Source: Alicyclobacillus sp. (GTDB taxonomy: Bacteria; Bacillota; Bacilli; Alicyclobacillales; Alicyclobacillaceae). Taken from it: a stretch of DNA of 34,312 nt. Positions 9,986-17,006 of the stretch are shown piece by piece. Within the stretch, counting starts at the first letter, position 1, and each line of letters begins with the position of its first letter. Both the position numbers and the translations under genes were made by a program. The DNA is taken from contig JAILZF010000008.1 of assembly GCA_023512635.1 (NCBI GenBank), forward strand, positions 1-34,312, in the 5' to 3' direction. A model generated the notes under the pieces. That model saw nothing but the letters and a program-made list of their open reading frames with translations, was not told where the DNA came from and made no database searches.

Positions 9986-10978
9986 TTAGCGGTCTGCAGC
10001 AAAGTGGTTATATCCGCGCGCAGCCAAGACATCGACCCGGCCGTCTGGCAGCTCCACCACCACGCCGTCCCCGTCCACCACGCGGCCAATGGCCGTCAGC
10101 CGCACGCCCAACGCTGCACACTGGGCCAAGGCGCGGGCAAAGGCCAACGGCGGAGCGGTTCCCACCAGCTGGTAATCCTCACCGCCATACCACGCCCATT
10201 CCAGTGGGTCCAAGCCGCACAAGCGCGCGTAATCGCGCACCTCAGGCGCCACCGGTACAAGCTCAGCGCGCACCCGCAGGCGGACACCGCTGGCGCGTGC
10301 CAGCTCGTTCAACTCGCTGGCCAGGCCGTCGCTGATGTCGTTGCAGCTGTGCGCCCCCGCGGCGCGCAGCACCTGTCCCGCGGTCACCTGTGCCAATGGC
10401 CGCCGGTGTGCTTGCATCAGCCGCAGGGCAACGTCCGCTGGAACAGGGGACCCGGCGAGCAGGTAAGCGAGACCCGCCGCGGCGCTGCCCACGTAACCTG
10501 TGACAAACACCGTATCGCCCGGTCGCGCACCACTGCGCAACAACGCCTGTCCTGCTGGTACAGCGCCAAGCACCGTCACCGTCACAGCCAACGGTCCGTC
10601 GGTGCGGACGACGTCCCCGCCCACCAAGGCGCAGCCACTCTGCTGACAGGCCTCGGCCAACCCGTCGTACAACTGTTCCAGCGCAGTCAGCGGCCGGCCA
10701 CCCGGGACCGCCAGGGCTACCACCAGGTGGCGCGGCTGACCGCCCATGGCGGCGATGTCGCTCACCGCTGACATCACCGCTTTAAAGCCGACGTCCGCCC
10801 AACCCATCGTCCGTTCCAAGAAGTGGGTACCTTCGACCATCGCGTCAGTCGAGACGAGCAGTTGCTCCCCCGTCTCACAGGCCAGCACCGCCGCATCGTC
10901 GCCCACGCCGTGGACGACGTGCGGCTCCGCCGCGGATACTCGTTGGCAGAGGTGGTCAATCAGCGCAAATTCGTCCAA
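9986..10978 (-). CDS. thiL: Thiamine-monophosphate kinase ThiL
   Basis: ThiL phosphorylates thiamine monophosphate to the active cofactor thiamine diphosphate. The sequence has the PurM-like signatures VGDDAAVL near the N-terminus, STDAMVEGTHF, SDIAAMGG, VGGDVVRT and the late NDISDGL and GGEDYQL. I start it at a TTG (10978) because GAGAGGAG lies 8 nt upstream and the result, (M)DEFALIDHL, matches the usual N-terminus. The track start (GTG, 11023) would add 15 residues. It leads the tsa genes, exactly as in Bacillus subtilis. Confidence 0.94.
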   Translation of the reverse strand: MDEFALIDHLCQRVSAAEPHVVHGVGDDAAVLACETGEQLLVSTDAMVEGTHFLERTMGWADVGFKAVMSAVSDIAAMGGQPRHLVVALAVPGGRPLTALEQLYDGLAEACQQSGCALVGGDVVRTDGPLAVTVTVLGAVPAGQALLRSGARPGDTVFVTGYVGSAAAGLAYLLAGSPVPADVALRLMQAHRRPLAQVTAGQVLRAAGAHSCNDISDGLASELNELARASGVRLRVRAELVPVAPEVRDYARLCGLDPLEWAWYGGEDYQLVGTAPPLAFARALAQCAALGVRLTAIGRVVDGDGVVVELPDGRVDVLAARGYNHFAADR

Positions 10979-11142
10979 GGACCGAACTCCTCTCCGTGAA
11001 CCAGCCTGGGTCAGGCCACTCACTGCTTCCTTTTATGATAACAAGTTTGCCGGCAGGACGCGAAACAGTACCCTCTGTCCAGGTCATAAACGGCAGACCA
11101 TGGCGCGTATGCATCTTTGGGACGGGCAAGGGAGGCGGTGGG

Positions 11143-11745
11143 GTGCTGGACGGGTTTGGTAGACTGGCGGACGCCGTGCTCACGCTGGGCTATGGCGGAA
11201 TCTGGCTGGCACTGGTGGTGGAAGCGCTCGGTTTGCCGTTTCCGGGTGATGCTGCGCTCGTGTTTTACGGCTTTGCCGCTGCCCGTGGCGACCTGAACTG
11301 GGGATTGGCGTTTGCGGCAAGCGTGATCGGTTATCTGACAGGAGCCTTGGTGAGTTACGTCACCGGCCGCCGCCTGGGTGAGCGCTGGGAACAAGTACCG
11401 GTACGCCACGCCGTCTGGTTGGACGGTGCCCGTTTACGCCAGGCCGCCGGGCGGCTGTTGCGCTATGGACCGCTGCTGCTGGTCCCTGGCCGGTTTTTGC
11501 CTGGCTGGCGAGCAGTCAGCTCCTACGCGGCAGGGGCAGCCCGTATGGACCTGCGTGCGTTTCTGGTCTACACTGGAACAGGAGCCGGGCTTTGGTGCGG
11601 CGCCTGGTTAGGGGTGGGCTACTGGTTTGGCGAGAATGCGGATTGGTTGCTACAAACCGCAAACAAGTGGCTCGCCGGGTTGGCTGCGGCGGGTACCGCA
11701 GCGGTCGCCGGTCTCTGGCTCTACCGGCGGACACGGCCCGACTAG
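11143..11745 (+). CDS. DedA (SNARE-associated) family membrane protein
   Basis: DedA proteins are polytopic membrane proteins; some members act as lipid-carrier flippases (UptA type for undecaprenyl phosphate) or affect proton motive force. The 200-aa product has the N-terminal GLPFPGDAALVFYG re-entrant motif, GRRLGERW, and the second motif PGRFLPGWRAVSSYAAG. I start it at a GTG (11143) with GGGAGG 7 nt upstream; the track start at 10996 adds a hydrophilic leader that overlaps the divergent thiL promoter region. Which DedA subfamily it belongs to is not clear. Confidence 0.9.
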   Translation: MLDGFGRLADAVLTLGYGGIWLALVVEALGLPFPGDAALVFYGFAAARGDLNWGLAFAASVIGYLTGALVSYVTGRRLGERWEQVPVRHAVWLDGARLRQAAGRLLRYGPLLLVPGRFLPGWRAVSSYAAGAARMDLRAFLVYTGTGAGLWCGAWLGVGYWFGENADWLLQTANKWLAGLAAAGTAAVAGLWLYRRTRPD

Positions 11746-11775
11746 CCCTTTTGCACAGCGAGGAGGCGGGGCGGC

Positions 11776-12126
11776 GTGGACGAGGCACAGGGTGGGGTGG
11801 AGTTAGAGGTTTGCCTGCAGAACCCAGGAGCCCAGGTAGCAGCGCGCGTGGCCGCGCACCTGCCCGGCCGCGTTTGTGTACGCCACTACGACTGTCTGGA
11901 CCAGTGCGCACTGTGTGTACGCGCTGCATTTGCCTGGCTCCACGGCGCATGCTGGCAAGCAGCTTCAGACGAAGCCTTGTACACCCAGCTGCTGCACACT
12001 GTCAACAGGGTCTTGGCACCGTCAGGGCCAACACCCTCACCGGCCAGCGGCCATTCTGACACAGCCCTGGCCAGTCCCAGGAAGCCGCGTCCTGGGACTG
12101 GCAAAGCTTGGGGCCACCCTCGTTAA
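11776..12126 (+). CDS. DUF1450 (YuzB-like) small Cys-rich protein with long tail
   Basis: A 116-aa protein whose middle matches the DUF1450 pattern: VRHYDCLDQCALC near residues 35-47, then FAWLHGACWQAAS and a helical DEALYTQLLHTVNRVL. Family members are about 80 aa, common in Bacilli, of unknown biochemical function; the paired Cys suggest a metal or disulfide site, which is inference. The GTG start has GAGGAGG upstream. The last 35 or so residues are Pro/Ser/Gly-rich and are encoded over a perfect 12-bp hairpin. Its TAA shares bases with the stop of the convergent DUF2922 gene. Confidence 0.75.
   Translation: MDEAQGGVELEVCLQNPGAQVAARVAAHLPGRVCVRHYDCLDQCALCVRAAFAWLHGACWQAASDEALYTQLLHTVNRVLAPSGPTPSPASGHSDTALASPRKPRPGTGKAWGHPR
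12071..12101. terminator. Perfect 12-bp hairpin at DUF1450/DUF2922 convergent junction
   Basis: CCAGTCCCAGGA and TCCTGGGACTGG pair perfectly around a 7-nt loop. No U-tract follows on either strand, so it may be a bidirectional attenuating hairpin rather than a textbook intrinsic terminator. It lies inside the last codons of the DUF1450 ORF. Confidence 0.45.
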
Positions 12127-12341
12127 GCCAACGACGTACTGTCGGTTTGCACCAGCGTGGCGCCCACTTTCTTGACCACCTGGCCTTGCGGGAAGGCAAA
12201 AATGTTTTTGCTGACCACCAAGTCCATCGCCTGTTGCACCGCTTGGTTGTCCACGGGCTGTTTAGGATTCGGCAGGTTGAGGCGGACGCGCTGGTTTAAA
12301 TCGGTCATAAACTCCAACTGCAGCACTGTTTTGCTGGCCAT
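12123..12341 (-). CDS. DUF2922 family small protein
   Basis: A 72-aa protein (MASKTVLQLEFMTDLNQ) that fits DUF2922: an N-terminal strand ending LEF, a DGKxxRLxLPNPK-like core seen here as RVRLNLPNPKQPVDNQ, and the C-terminal segment VKKVGATLVQTDST. The function is unknown. Two ATGs are possible; the second has GGGAGG 8 nt upstream and is chosen. Members are nearly always next to a DUF1659 gene, as here (127 nt downstream of it). The TAA overlaps the TAA of the convergent DUF1450 gene in a TTAA. Confidence 0.85.
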   Translation of the reverse strand: MASKTVLQLEFMTDLNQRVRLNLPNPKQPVDNQAVQQAMDLVVSKNIFAFPQGQVVKKVGATLVQTDSTSLA

Positions 12342-12468
12342 GGCCATCCCCTCCCAGACGTGATTGCCCCGTCAAACTGGCGCGTACGGTGTATCCACGT
12401 GCCGCGGGTCCCAGTCGTGCGCGCAGGCCGGTCCACACCGCGTCTACATGTCATAGCCATCCGCTCGT

Positions 12469-12762
12469 TTACGATCCGCTCGTCGTGCCGCCCGCGGTGC
12501 TGCTCGTAGAGCCAGCGCCCGTGGTGACCGCCGGCGCGGGGGTGCCGGCCGCCAAACTGCTCTGGTCCACGCGGGTGACAGCGTACAACGGCTGCGCGCA
12601 TAGCGCCGCCAAGGCTTGACCTACCGCCAGCACGTCGTCGTCTGCGGCGGCTGGAGAGACGTGGGCAAAATTGCGGTTTTGCAACTTAGGCTGTCCGTTG
12701 GCCGACGTCCCTGCCTGAAACTGCAGTTGCAGATGCCGGGAGACCGGGGTTACAAGCGCCAT
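12469..12762 (-). CDS. DUF1659 family small protein
   Basis: A 97-aa protein with the DUF1659 pattern: MALVTPVSRHLQLQFQAG, PKLQNRNFAHV, a DDDVLAVGQALAAL helix and a final PLYAVTRVDQSSL. The function is unknown; the family is restricted mainly to Bacillota. The ATG is set by GGAGG 5 nt upstream; the track start is 21 codons too early. The last 25 or so residues are a low-complexity Thr/Gly/Ser/Ala tail beyond the usual domain end. It pairs with the downstream DUF2922 gene. Confidence 0.87.
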   Translation of the reverse strand: MALVTPVSRHLQLQFQAGTSANGQPKLQNRNFAHVSPAAADDDVLAVGQALAALCAQPLYAVTRVDQSSLAAGTPAPAVTTGAGSTSSTAGGTTSGS

Positions 12763-12862
12763 GGCTGCCTCCTCCTCTCTGCACCGTGCGGGTTCCGCCC
12801 GCAACCGCGGTGCAATCAGATACATGCCGCCACCCTCGCTTGACGGGGACCCCCTTGGTCCA

Positions 12863-13618
12863 TCATTCCGTTGAAGCCCCCTGGCGCGCCTGCAACGCCG
12901 CTGACACCAACCCGCGAAACAACCCGTGGTGCTCCGGATACCGCCGCCAAAGGTTTTCCGGGTGCCACTGTACCCCTACCACAAACCGGCCGTCTGCCGC
13001 CTCAATGCCTTCAATCAACCCGTCCGCGTCCCACGCCACCGCCCGCAACCCTGGCCCGACCGACCTGACCGCCTGATGGTGAAACGAGTTGCAGCGCACC
13101 CGAGTCTGCCCTCCGTACAGTTGCGCAAGCAGGCTGTGCGGAGCCAAGCGCACCTCGTGGCTGAGGTGGTCACGGCGCGCCTTTTGCGCGTGTTGGATGT
13201 GACCACGCCACTGCCTGCCCAAGTCTTGGTAAAGCGAGCCGCCAAACGCCACGTTCAACACCTGTATCCCCCGGCACAAGCCCAACACCGGCTTCCCTTG
13301 CGCGCAAAGCGCGTGAATCAACGCCATCTCCAGGGCGTCCCGTTCCGGCACCACCGTGCCCAAACCTGCTAGCGGCGGCTCACCGAACCGGGCGGGGTCA
13401 ACATCTTCCCCACCCGCCAAGACGAGGCCGTCTAGCCGTTCCGCGAGGGCTTGCACAACCTGCTCGTCCTCTAAAAACGGAACAACGACCGGCAGTCCGC
13501 CGGCCGTTTCTACTCCCTGAGCATAATCGTCTGCACTGACCACACCAAGCAACACCGGTCCCGTCCCCGCCACCGGGATGACGTGGCGGGTCCCTGTGAT
13601 GCCAATCAGCGGGCGCAT
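12863..13618 (-). CDS. Gamma-glutamyl-gamma-aminobutyrate hydrolase (PuuD-like) family
   Basis: A class I glutamine-amidotransferase-like peptidase (C26 family) of 251 aa. The nucleophile elbow is GLCRGIQVLN, and the His-Glu of the triad is in VQWHPENL near the C-terminus; LAGGEDVDPARFGE and an NSFHHQAV segment are also family features. Characterised members cleave gamma-glutamyl-GABA or related gamma-glutamyl compounds, but the substrate here is open. The start at 13618 has GGAGG 7 nt upstream. It is 14 nt after the SAH hydrolase gene and likely co-transcribed. Confidence 0.9.
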   Translation of the reverse strand: MRPLIGITGTRHVIPVAGTGPVLLGVVSADDYAQGVETAGGLPVVVPFLEDEQVVQALAERLDGLVLAGGEDVDPARFGEPPLAGLGTVVPERDALEMALIHALCAQGKPVLGLCRGIQVLNVAFGGSLYQDLGRQWRGHIQHAQKARRDHLSHEVRLAPHSLLAQLYGGQTRVRCNSFHHQAVRSVGPGLRAVAWDADGLIEGIEAADGRFVVGVQWHPENLWRRYPEHHGLFRGLVSAALQARQGASTE

Positions 13619-13632
13619 CCGCATCCCTCCGC

Positions 13633-14886
13633 TTACTGCCAACTCGCCAGGTAGCGGCGCTGCTCCTCCGTCAGGTGGTCGAGGCTGACGCCCCAAGCGG
13701 CCAAGCGCATCCGCGCCACTTGTTCATCTAGCTCCTGTGGCAGCGGATACACCCCTGGCGCCAGCGTGTGCTCCACCAACCAGCGCAGGCCGAGCGCCTG
13801 CAAAGCGAACGACATGTCCATCACCTCGACAGGATGGCCATCCCCCGCCGCCAGGTTGACCAGCCGGCCCTCCGCCAACAGGTACAGACGTCGCCCGTCT
13901 GCCAGTTGGTACTCGGTGATGTTGGAACGCACCTCCCGCACCGCCACCGCCAGCTCCGCCAAGGCCTGTTTGTCAATCTCCACGTCAAAGTGCCCGGCGT
14001 TGGCCAATACCGCCCCGCTTTTCATACGCTCCAGGGCGGCGCGCGGGATGCTGTGGCGATTGCCCGTGACCGTCACAAAAAAGTCGCCCACCTCCGCGGC
14101 TGCCGCCACCGGCATGACCGCGAACCCTTCCATAACGGCCTCTAACGCGCGTACCGGATCCACCTCGCAGACGATCACGCGTGCCCCTAGGCCCTTGGCC
14201 CGCATGGCCACGCCTTTGCCACACCAACCGTACCCCACCACCACCACCGTCTTGCCCGCCACCAGCAGGTTGGTGGTGCGGACAATCCCGTCCCACACGG
14301 ATTGCCCGGTGCCGTAACGGTTGTCAAACAGGTGCTTGCACCGCGCGTCATTGACGGCCAGCATCGGGATGCGCAGCTCGCCTGCCGCCGCCATTGCGCG
14401 CAGCCGCAGGACGCCGGTGGTGGTCTCCTCGCAGCCACCGCACACCTGGGCTAAAGCTGGGCCGCCACGGCGGTGCAGCAACGCCACCAAATCGCCGCCG
14501 TCGTCAATCAACGCGTGCGGCTGGACGTCGGCCAGCTGCTGCAAGTGCTGCTCGTACTCTGCGACCGTCGCGCCGTGCCAGGCGAACGCCGTCACCCCGC
14601 GCTCGACCAGCGCAGCGACAACATCATCCTGAGTCGACAGCGGGTTGCTGGCCGCCACCGCCACCTCGGCCCCACCCGCCTGCAGCAACAGGGCGAGGTT
14701 GGCCGTCTTGGCCTCCAAGTGCAAACAGACGGCAATCCGTCGCCCGGCAAATGGCCGATCCCGCTCAAACTGCGCGCGCAACTGCCGGAGCAGCGGCATG
14801 TGCGCGTCCGCCCAAGCGATTTTCACCTGTCCTTGTGGGGCCAATGAAAGGTCGCGGATCTGTGAGTCTTGCAACGGCTGCATCAC
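13633..14886 (-). CDS. ahcY: S-adenosylhomocysteine hydrolase, short form
   Basis: Splits S-adenosylhomocysteine to adenosine and homocysteine with a tightly bound NAD. Active-site segments are all present: CLHLEAKTANLALLL, IDDGGD, GCEETTTGV, NDARCKHLFDNRYGTGQS (the Lys and Asp that contact ribose), the NAD loop VVVGYGWCGKG, and NAGHFDVEI. At about 417 aa it is the short form; the C-terminal dimer-swap tail ending in a KPDHYRY-like motif is absent, as in archaeal and many thermophile enzymes. The start is a GTG (or the adjacent ATG) 11 nt after AGGAGG. Confidence 0.94.
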   Translation of the reverse strand: MMQPLQDSQIRDLSLAPQGQVKIAWADAHMPLLRQLRAQFERDRPFAGRRIAVCLHLEAKTANLALLLQAGGAEVAVAASNPLSTQDDVVAALVERGVTAFAWHGATVAEYEQHLQQLADVQPHALIDDGGDLVALLHRRGGPALAQVCGGCEETTTGVLRLRAMAAAGELRIPMLAVNDARCKHLFDNRYGTGQSVWDGIVRTTNLLVAGKTVVVVGYGWCGKGVAMRAKGLGARVIVCEVDPVRALEAVMEGFAVMPVAAAAEVGDFFVTVTGNRHSIPRAALERMKSGAVLANAGHFDVEIDKQALAELAVAVREVRSNITEYQLADGRRLYLLAEGRLVNLAAGDGHPVEVMDMSFALQALGLRWLVEHTLAPGVYPLPQELDEQVARMRLAAWGVSLDHLTEEQRRYLASWQ

Positions 14887-14978
14887 GATGGACCACGCCT
14901 CCTGCCAGCGACCTCCAGCAACCACCAGGCGCAGGATGATCCAGCACGCGTCCGTCCCGCCGGGGGTCGAGAACCTGA

Positions 14979-15329
14979 TTAAAAGTCCACCAACCCCAGG
15001 CTAATTTGCAGACTCTCATTGACCCGCTTCATCATGGATGCGTCCAGGTGGGTGACTTTATCGGTGAGGCGCTGTTTATCGATGGTGCGAATCTGCTCCA
15101 ACAAAATCACCGAGTCCCGGTCCAACCCGCTCTCACTCGCCGGAATCTCGACGTGCGTCGGCAGCTTCGCTTTCTGGATCTGTGCGGTGATGGCTGCGAC
15201 GATGACCGTCGGGCTGAAGCGGTTGCCGATGTCGTTTTGAATGACCAAAACGGGCCGGAAGCCGCCCTGTTCCGAGCCGACCACCGGCGACAAGTCGGCA
15301 AAAAAGATATCCCCCCGCTTCACCTGCAA
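14979..15329 (-). CDS. ndoA: MazF-type endoribonuclease toxin NdoA (EndoA)
   Basis: A sequence-specific mRNA endonuclease (the Bacillus enzyme cuts at U^ACAU). The 116-aa protein is very close to the Bacillus family pattern: [46 protein letters not shown] and [11 protein letters not shown]. The TTG start aligns with the MIVKRGD start of known EndoA and has GGGGTG upstream. It lies 4 nt after the antitoxin gene. Confidence 0.97.
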   Translation of the reverse strand: MQVKRGDIFFADLSPVVGSEQGGFRPVLVIQNDIGNRFSPTVIVAAITAQIQKAKLPTHVEIPASESGLDRDSVILLEQIRTIDKQRLTDKVTHLDASMMKRVNESLQISLGLVDF

Positions 15330-15333
15330 CCTG

Positions 15334-15606
15334 TCACACCCCGCTTACCAACCGTTCCACTGTGCTGCCTGCTTCCTGTTCAACAAGAAAGGCTTCAGAC
15401 GCCAGCCGCAGATTGATGCGCGCCATCTCCATATACCCTTGCTGCATGGCGGTGCGTATATCGAGTTTCCATCGTTCCGACACGTACTTGCGCATAGCTT
15501 CACGGATGATCTCGCTGCGGTTGGTCTGCTCCCGCAACGCCAAATCGTCCACTTGTTGCAAGAGTTGTTGCGGGATGTTGACGACGACGCGCTTTTGATT
15601 CGTCAC
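15334..15606 (-). CDS. ndoAI: Ribbon-helix-helix antitoxin NdoAI (EndoAI)
   Basis: This antitoxin neutralises NdoA and probably autoregulates the operon. The 90-aa protein has an N-terminal ribbon ([19 protein letters not shown]), the RHH helices [16 protein letters not shown], and a C-terminal toxin-binding part [19 protein letters not shown]. The GTG at 15606 has GGAGG 8 nt upstream; the track start is three codons earlier. It is first in the operon under the consensus promoter at 15680-15708. Confidence 0.95.
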   Translation of the reverse strand: MTNQKRVVVNIPQQLLQQVDDLALREQTNRSEIIREAMRKYVSERWKLDIRTAMQQGYMEMARINLRLASEAFLVEQEAGSTVERLVSGV

Positions 15607-15679
15607 GCCCGGCACCTCCGTCTAGGTACGGTCGGCAAATTTTTGCGCCATTCCCCATGCTTGCCACGGTTGCAGCCGT

Positions 15680-15708
15680 ATTATAGCCTGGGTTGAAAGG
15701 GCTGTCAA
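15680..15708 (-). promoter_or_regulatory. Perfect sigma-A promoter of ndoAI-ndoA
   Basis: TTGACA, a 17-nt spacer and TATAAT, every base at consensus, reading toward the antitoxin gene with a leader of about 65 nt. The -35 box is half of the inverted repeat at 15703-15718, a candidate autoregulation site. Confidence 0.93.
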
Positions 15709-15718
15709 AGACTTGACA
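15703..15718. promoter_or_regulatory. Inverted repeat over the TA -35 box (candidate operator)
   Basis: TGTCAA-AGAC-TTGACA is a perfect 6-4-6 inverted repeat whose left half is the -35 hexamer. Its position would let a bound dimer such as the RHH antitoxin block the promoter; that role is inference. Confidence 0.45.
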
Positions 15719-15750
15719 CATTGCTAATCTATTCTGCTCTCGTGCATGAG

Positions 15751-15769
15751 GCACCTGCCGGTCAGGTGC
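15751..15769. repeat. 7-bp inverted repeat between terminator and TA promoter
   Basis: GCACCTG-CCGGT-CAGGTGC, perfect 7-5-7, directly abutting the A-tract of the neighbouring terminator. It may add a second hairpin to the lipoprotein transcript or insulate the toxin-antitoxin promoter. Confidence 0.5.
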
Positions 15770-15801
15770 AAAAAAACACCCTGCCCCACCGTCTGGGGCA
15801 G
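15769..15801 (-). terminator. Rho-independent terminator of the acpS-nnr-lipoprotein transcript
   Basis: On the minus strand CTGCCCC and GGGGCAG pair around a 7-nt loop, followed within 4 nt by seven U residues. It lies 87 nt after the lipoprotein stop and before the toxin-antitoxin promoter, so it separates the two units. Confidence 0.85.
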
Positions 15802-15887
15802 AGCGGTGACCCGCGCCTGTTTCCGGGAAGCGGCAGGTGCTTGGCACAATGGCCTTCCTCCGGCGACCCACCGCTCCGCCGTCCGGC

Positions 15888-16883
15888 TCATTTGCCAACC
15901 TGGCCCAAAGTCGACAGCGCCACGCTTTTCATTTCATCTAAATTTAACTGTGCACTCGTCAATTGGAACTCAACCCCGTTGTTCAGCCAGGTCAGCTGAC
16001 GAGCGCTGCCGTCCCCTGCCAACACCGCAGGGACGCCAAACAGATCAACCAGCTGGCCGTTGGGCAACCCCGCCGTCCCGGGGTCAGGCCGCCACTCTTC
16101 CAAGGTAAAGGACCGGTTGCCTGTGTAACGCAAAACCGCGTCGGTGGCAGACATCTGATGCAACAGGTTCAACTTGTCGCCCAGCGTAACCTGTGGTTCG
16201 ACGTAGCCGAACTCTTGCGAGGACGCCAGGGTGGGTTTGGCGGAAGCGCCCGATTGTGCGATTTTCTGCGGATCGAAGTCGGACGGCTGGTACTTGACCC
16301 CCGTTTTGAACGAAGTAAAGCGAATCGTCACCACAGCCTTGTTTTGGTTGTCAAACAGGATCACTTGCCGGGGTTCCAGGGTGCTGGCAGCCAGGTCGAC
16401 CTGCTGCCGGGTGACGATATCGTTGGCCGGGGTGACCGGCATGACAAACGTGTATTGGTCACCTTTTTTGCTAACCTTGACGTCAGACGACGTTAAAATC
16501 TGCTGCAAAATTTGGTCGTATAAGTAGATATGGCCTTGGTTTTGCGCCCAATTGCCGTTGAAGCGGAAGACTTTTTGCAGGGTCGGGCTGACGACAAACA
16601 TACCATGCTCATTGCGCACAATGACTTGGTTGATGTTCTTGTTGCTGTCGCCCAACGCAATCTTGTAAACCTGGGGCGACTCGTAATCGGTTGCGATGTA
16701 GTAGGTTTGCGCGCCGTTGTCCATCTGCACGGTCATGGTGGCCGTGCTCTGGTAGTTGCTCTGGTCTAACCTTTGTTGTTGTGTCTGCACCTGCGTCATG
16801 GCCTGCTTGGTGGATGTGCCGCAACCGGCCAAAACGCTGGCGGTCACCCCCAGTGCCAACACCCATACATGGACCTTTCGCAT
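15888..16883 (-). CDS. LolA-like lipoprotein (YdcC type)
   Basis: A 331-aa exported lipoprotein: signal peptide with lipobox SVLAGCG (Cys about residue 21), then a beta-rich domain with NYQSTATMTVQMDNG, KTGVKYQPSDFDP and TLEPRQVILFDNQN typical of the LolA/LolB-fold outer-membrane-lipoprotein-carrier-like family. Bacillota have no outer membrane; the Bacillus homologue YdcC sits at the same place, between acpS and the toxin-antitoxin pair, and related GerS acts in spore cortex germination, so a sporulation role is plausible. The ATG at 16883 has GAGG upstream; the track start adds 27 codons. Confidence 0.88.
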   Translation of the reverse strand: MRKVHVWVLALGVTASVLAGCGTSTKQAMTQVQTQQQRLDQSNYQSTATMTVQMDNGAQTYYIATDYESPQVYKIALGDSNKNINQVIVRNEHGMFVVSPTLQKVFRFNGNWAQNQGHIYLYDQILQQILTSSDVKVSKKGDQYTFVMPVTPANDIVTRQQVDLAASTLEPRQVILFDNQNKAVVTIRFTSFKTGVKYQPSDFDPQKIAQSGASAKPTLASSQEFGYVEPQVTLGDKLNLLHQMSATDAVLRYTGNRSFTLEEWRPDPGTAGLPNGQLVDLFGVPAVLAGDGSARQLTWLNNGVEFQLTSAQLNLDEMKSVALSTLGQVGK

Positions 16884-17006
16884 ACGCCACCTCGCCTTTC
16901 CGACCGCCACCGAAACGCCGTTCAGCCACCCCTGAGCGCCATGCTCCACACCGGCAGACCGCACGGGTGTCCAAGCTGTCCCTTCACACCAGGCTGTATC
17001 AGGTGC

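Noticed and set aside
9335-10771. 478-aa plus-strand ORF
   Set aside because: Antisense to tsaE and thiL, Gln/His/Arg-rich, no family features.
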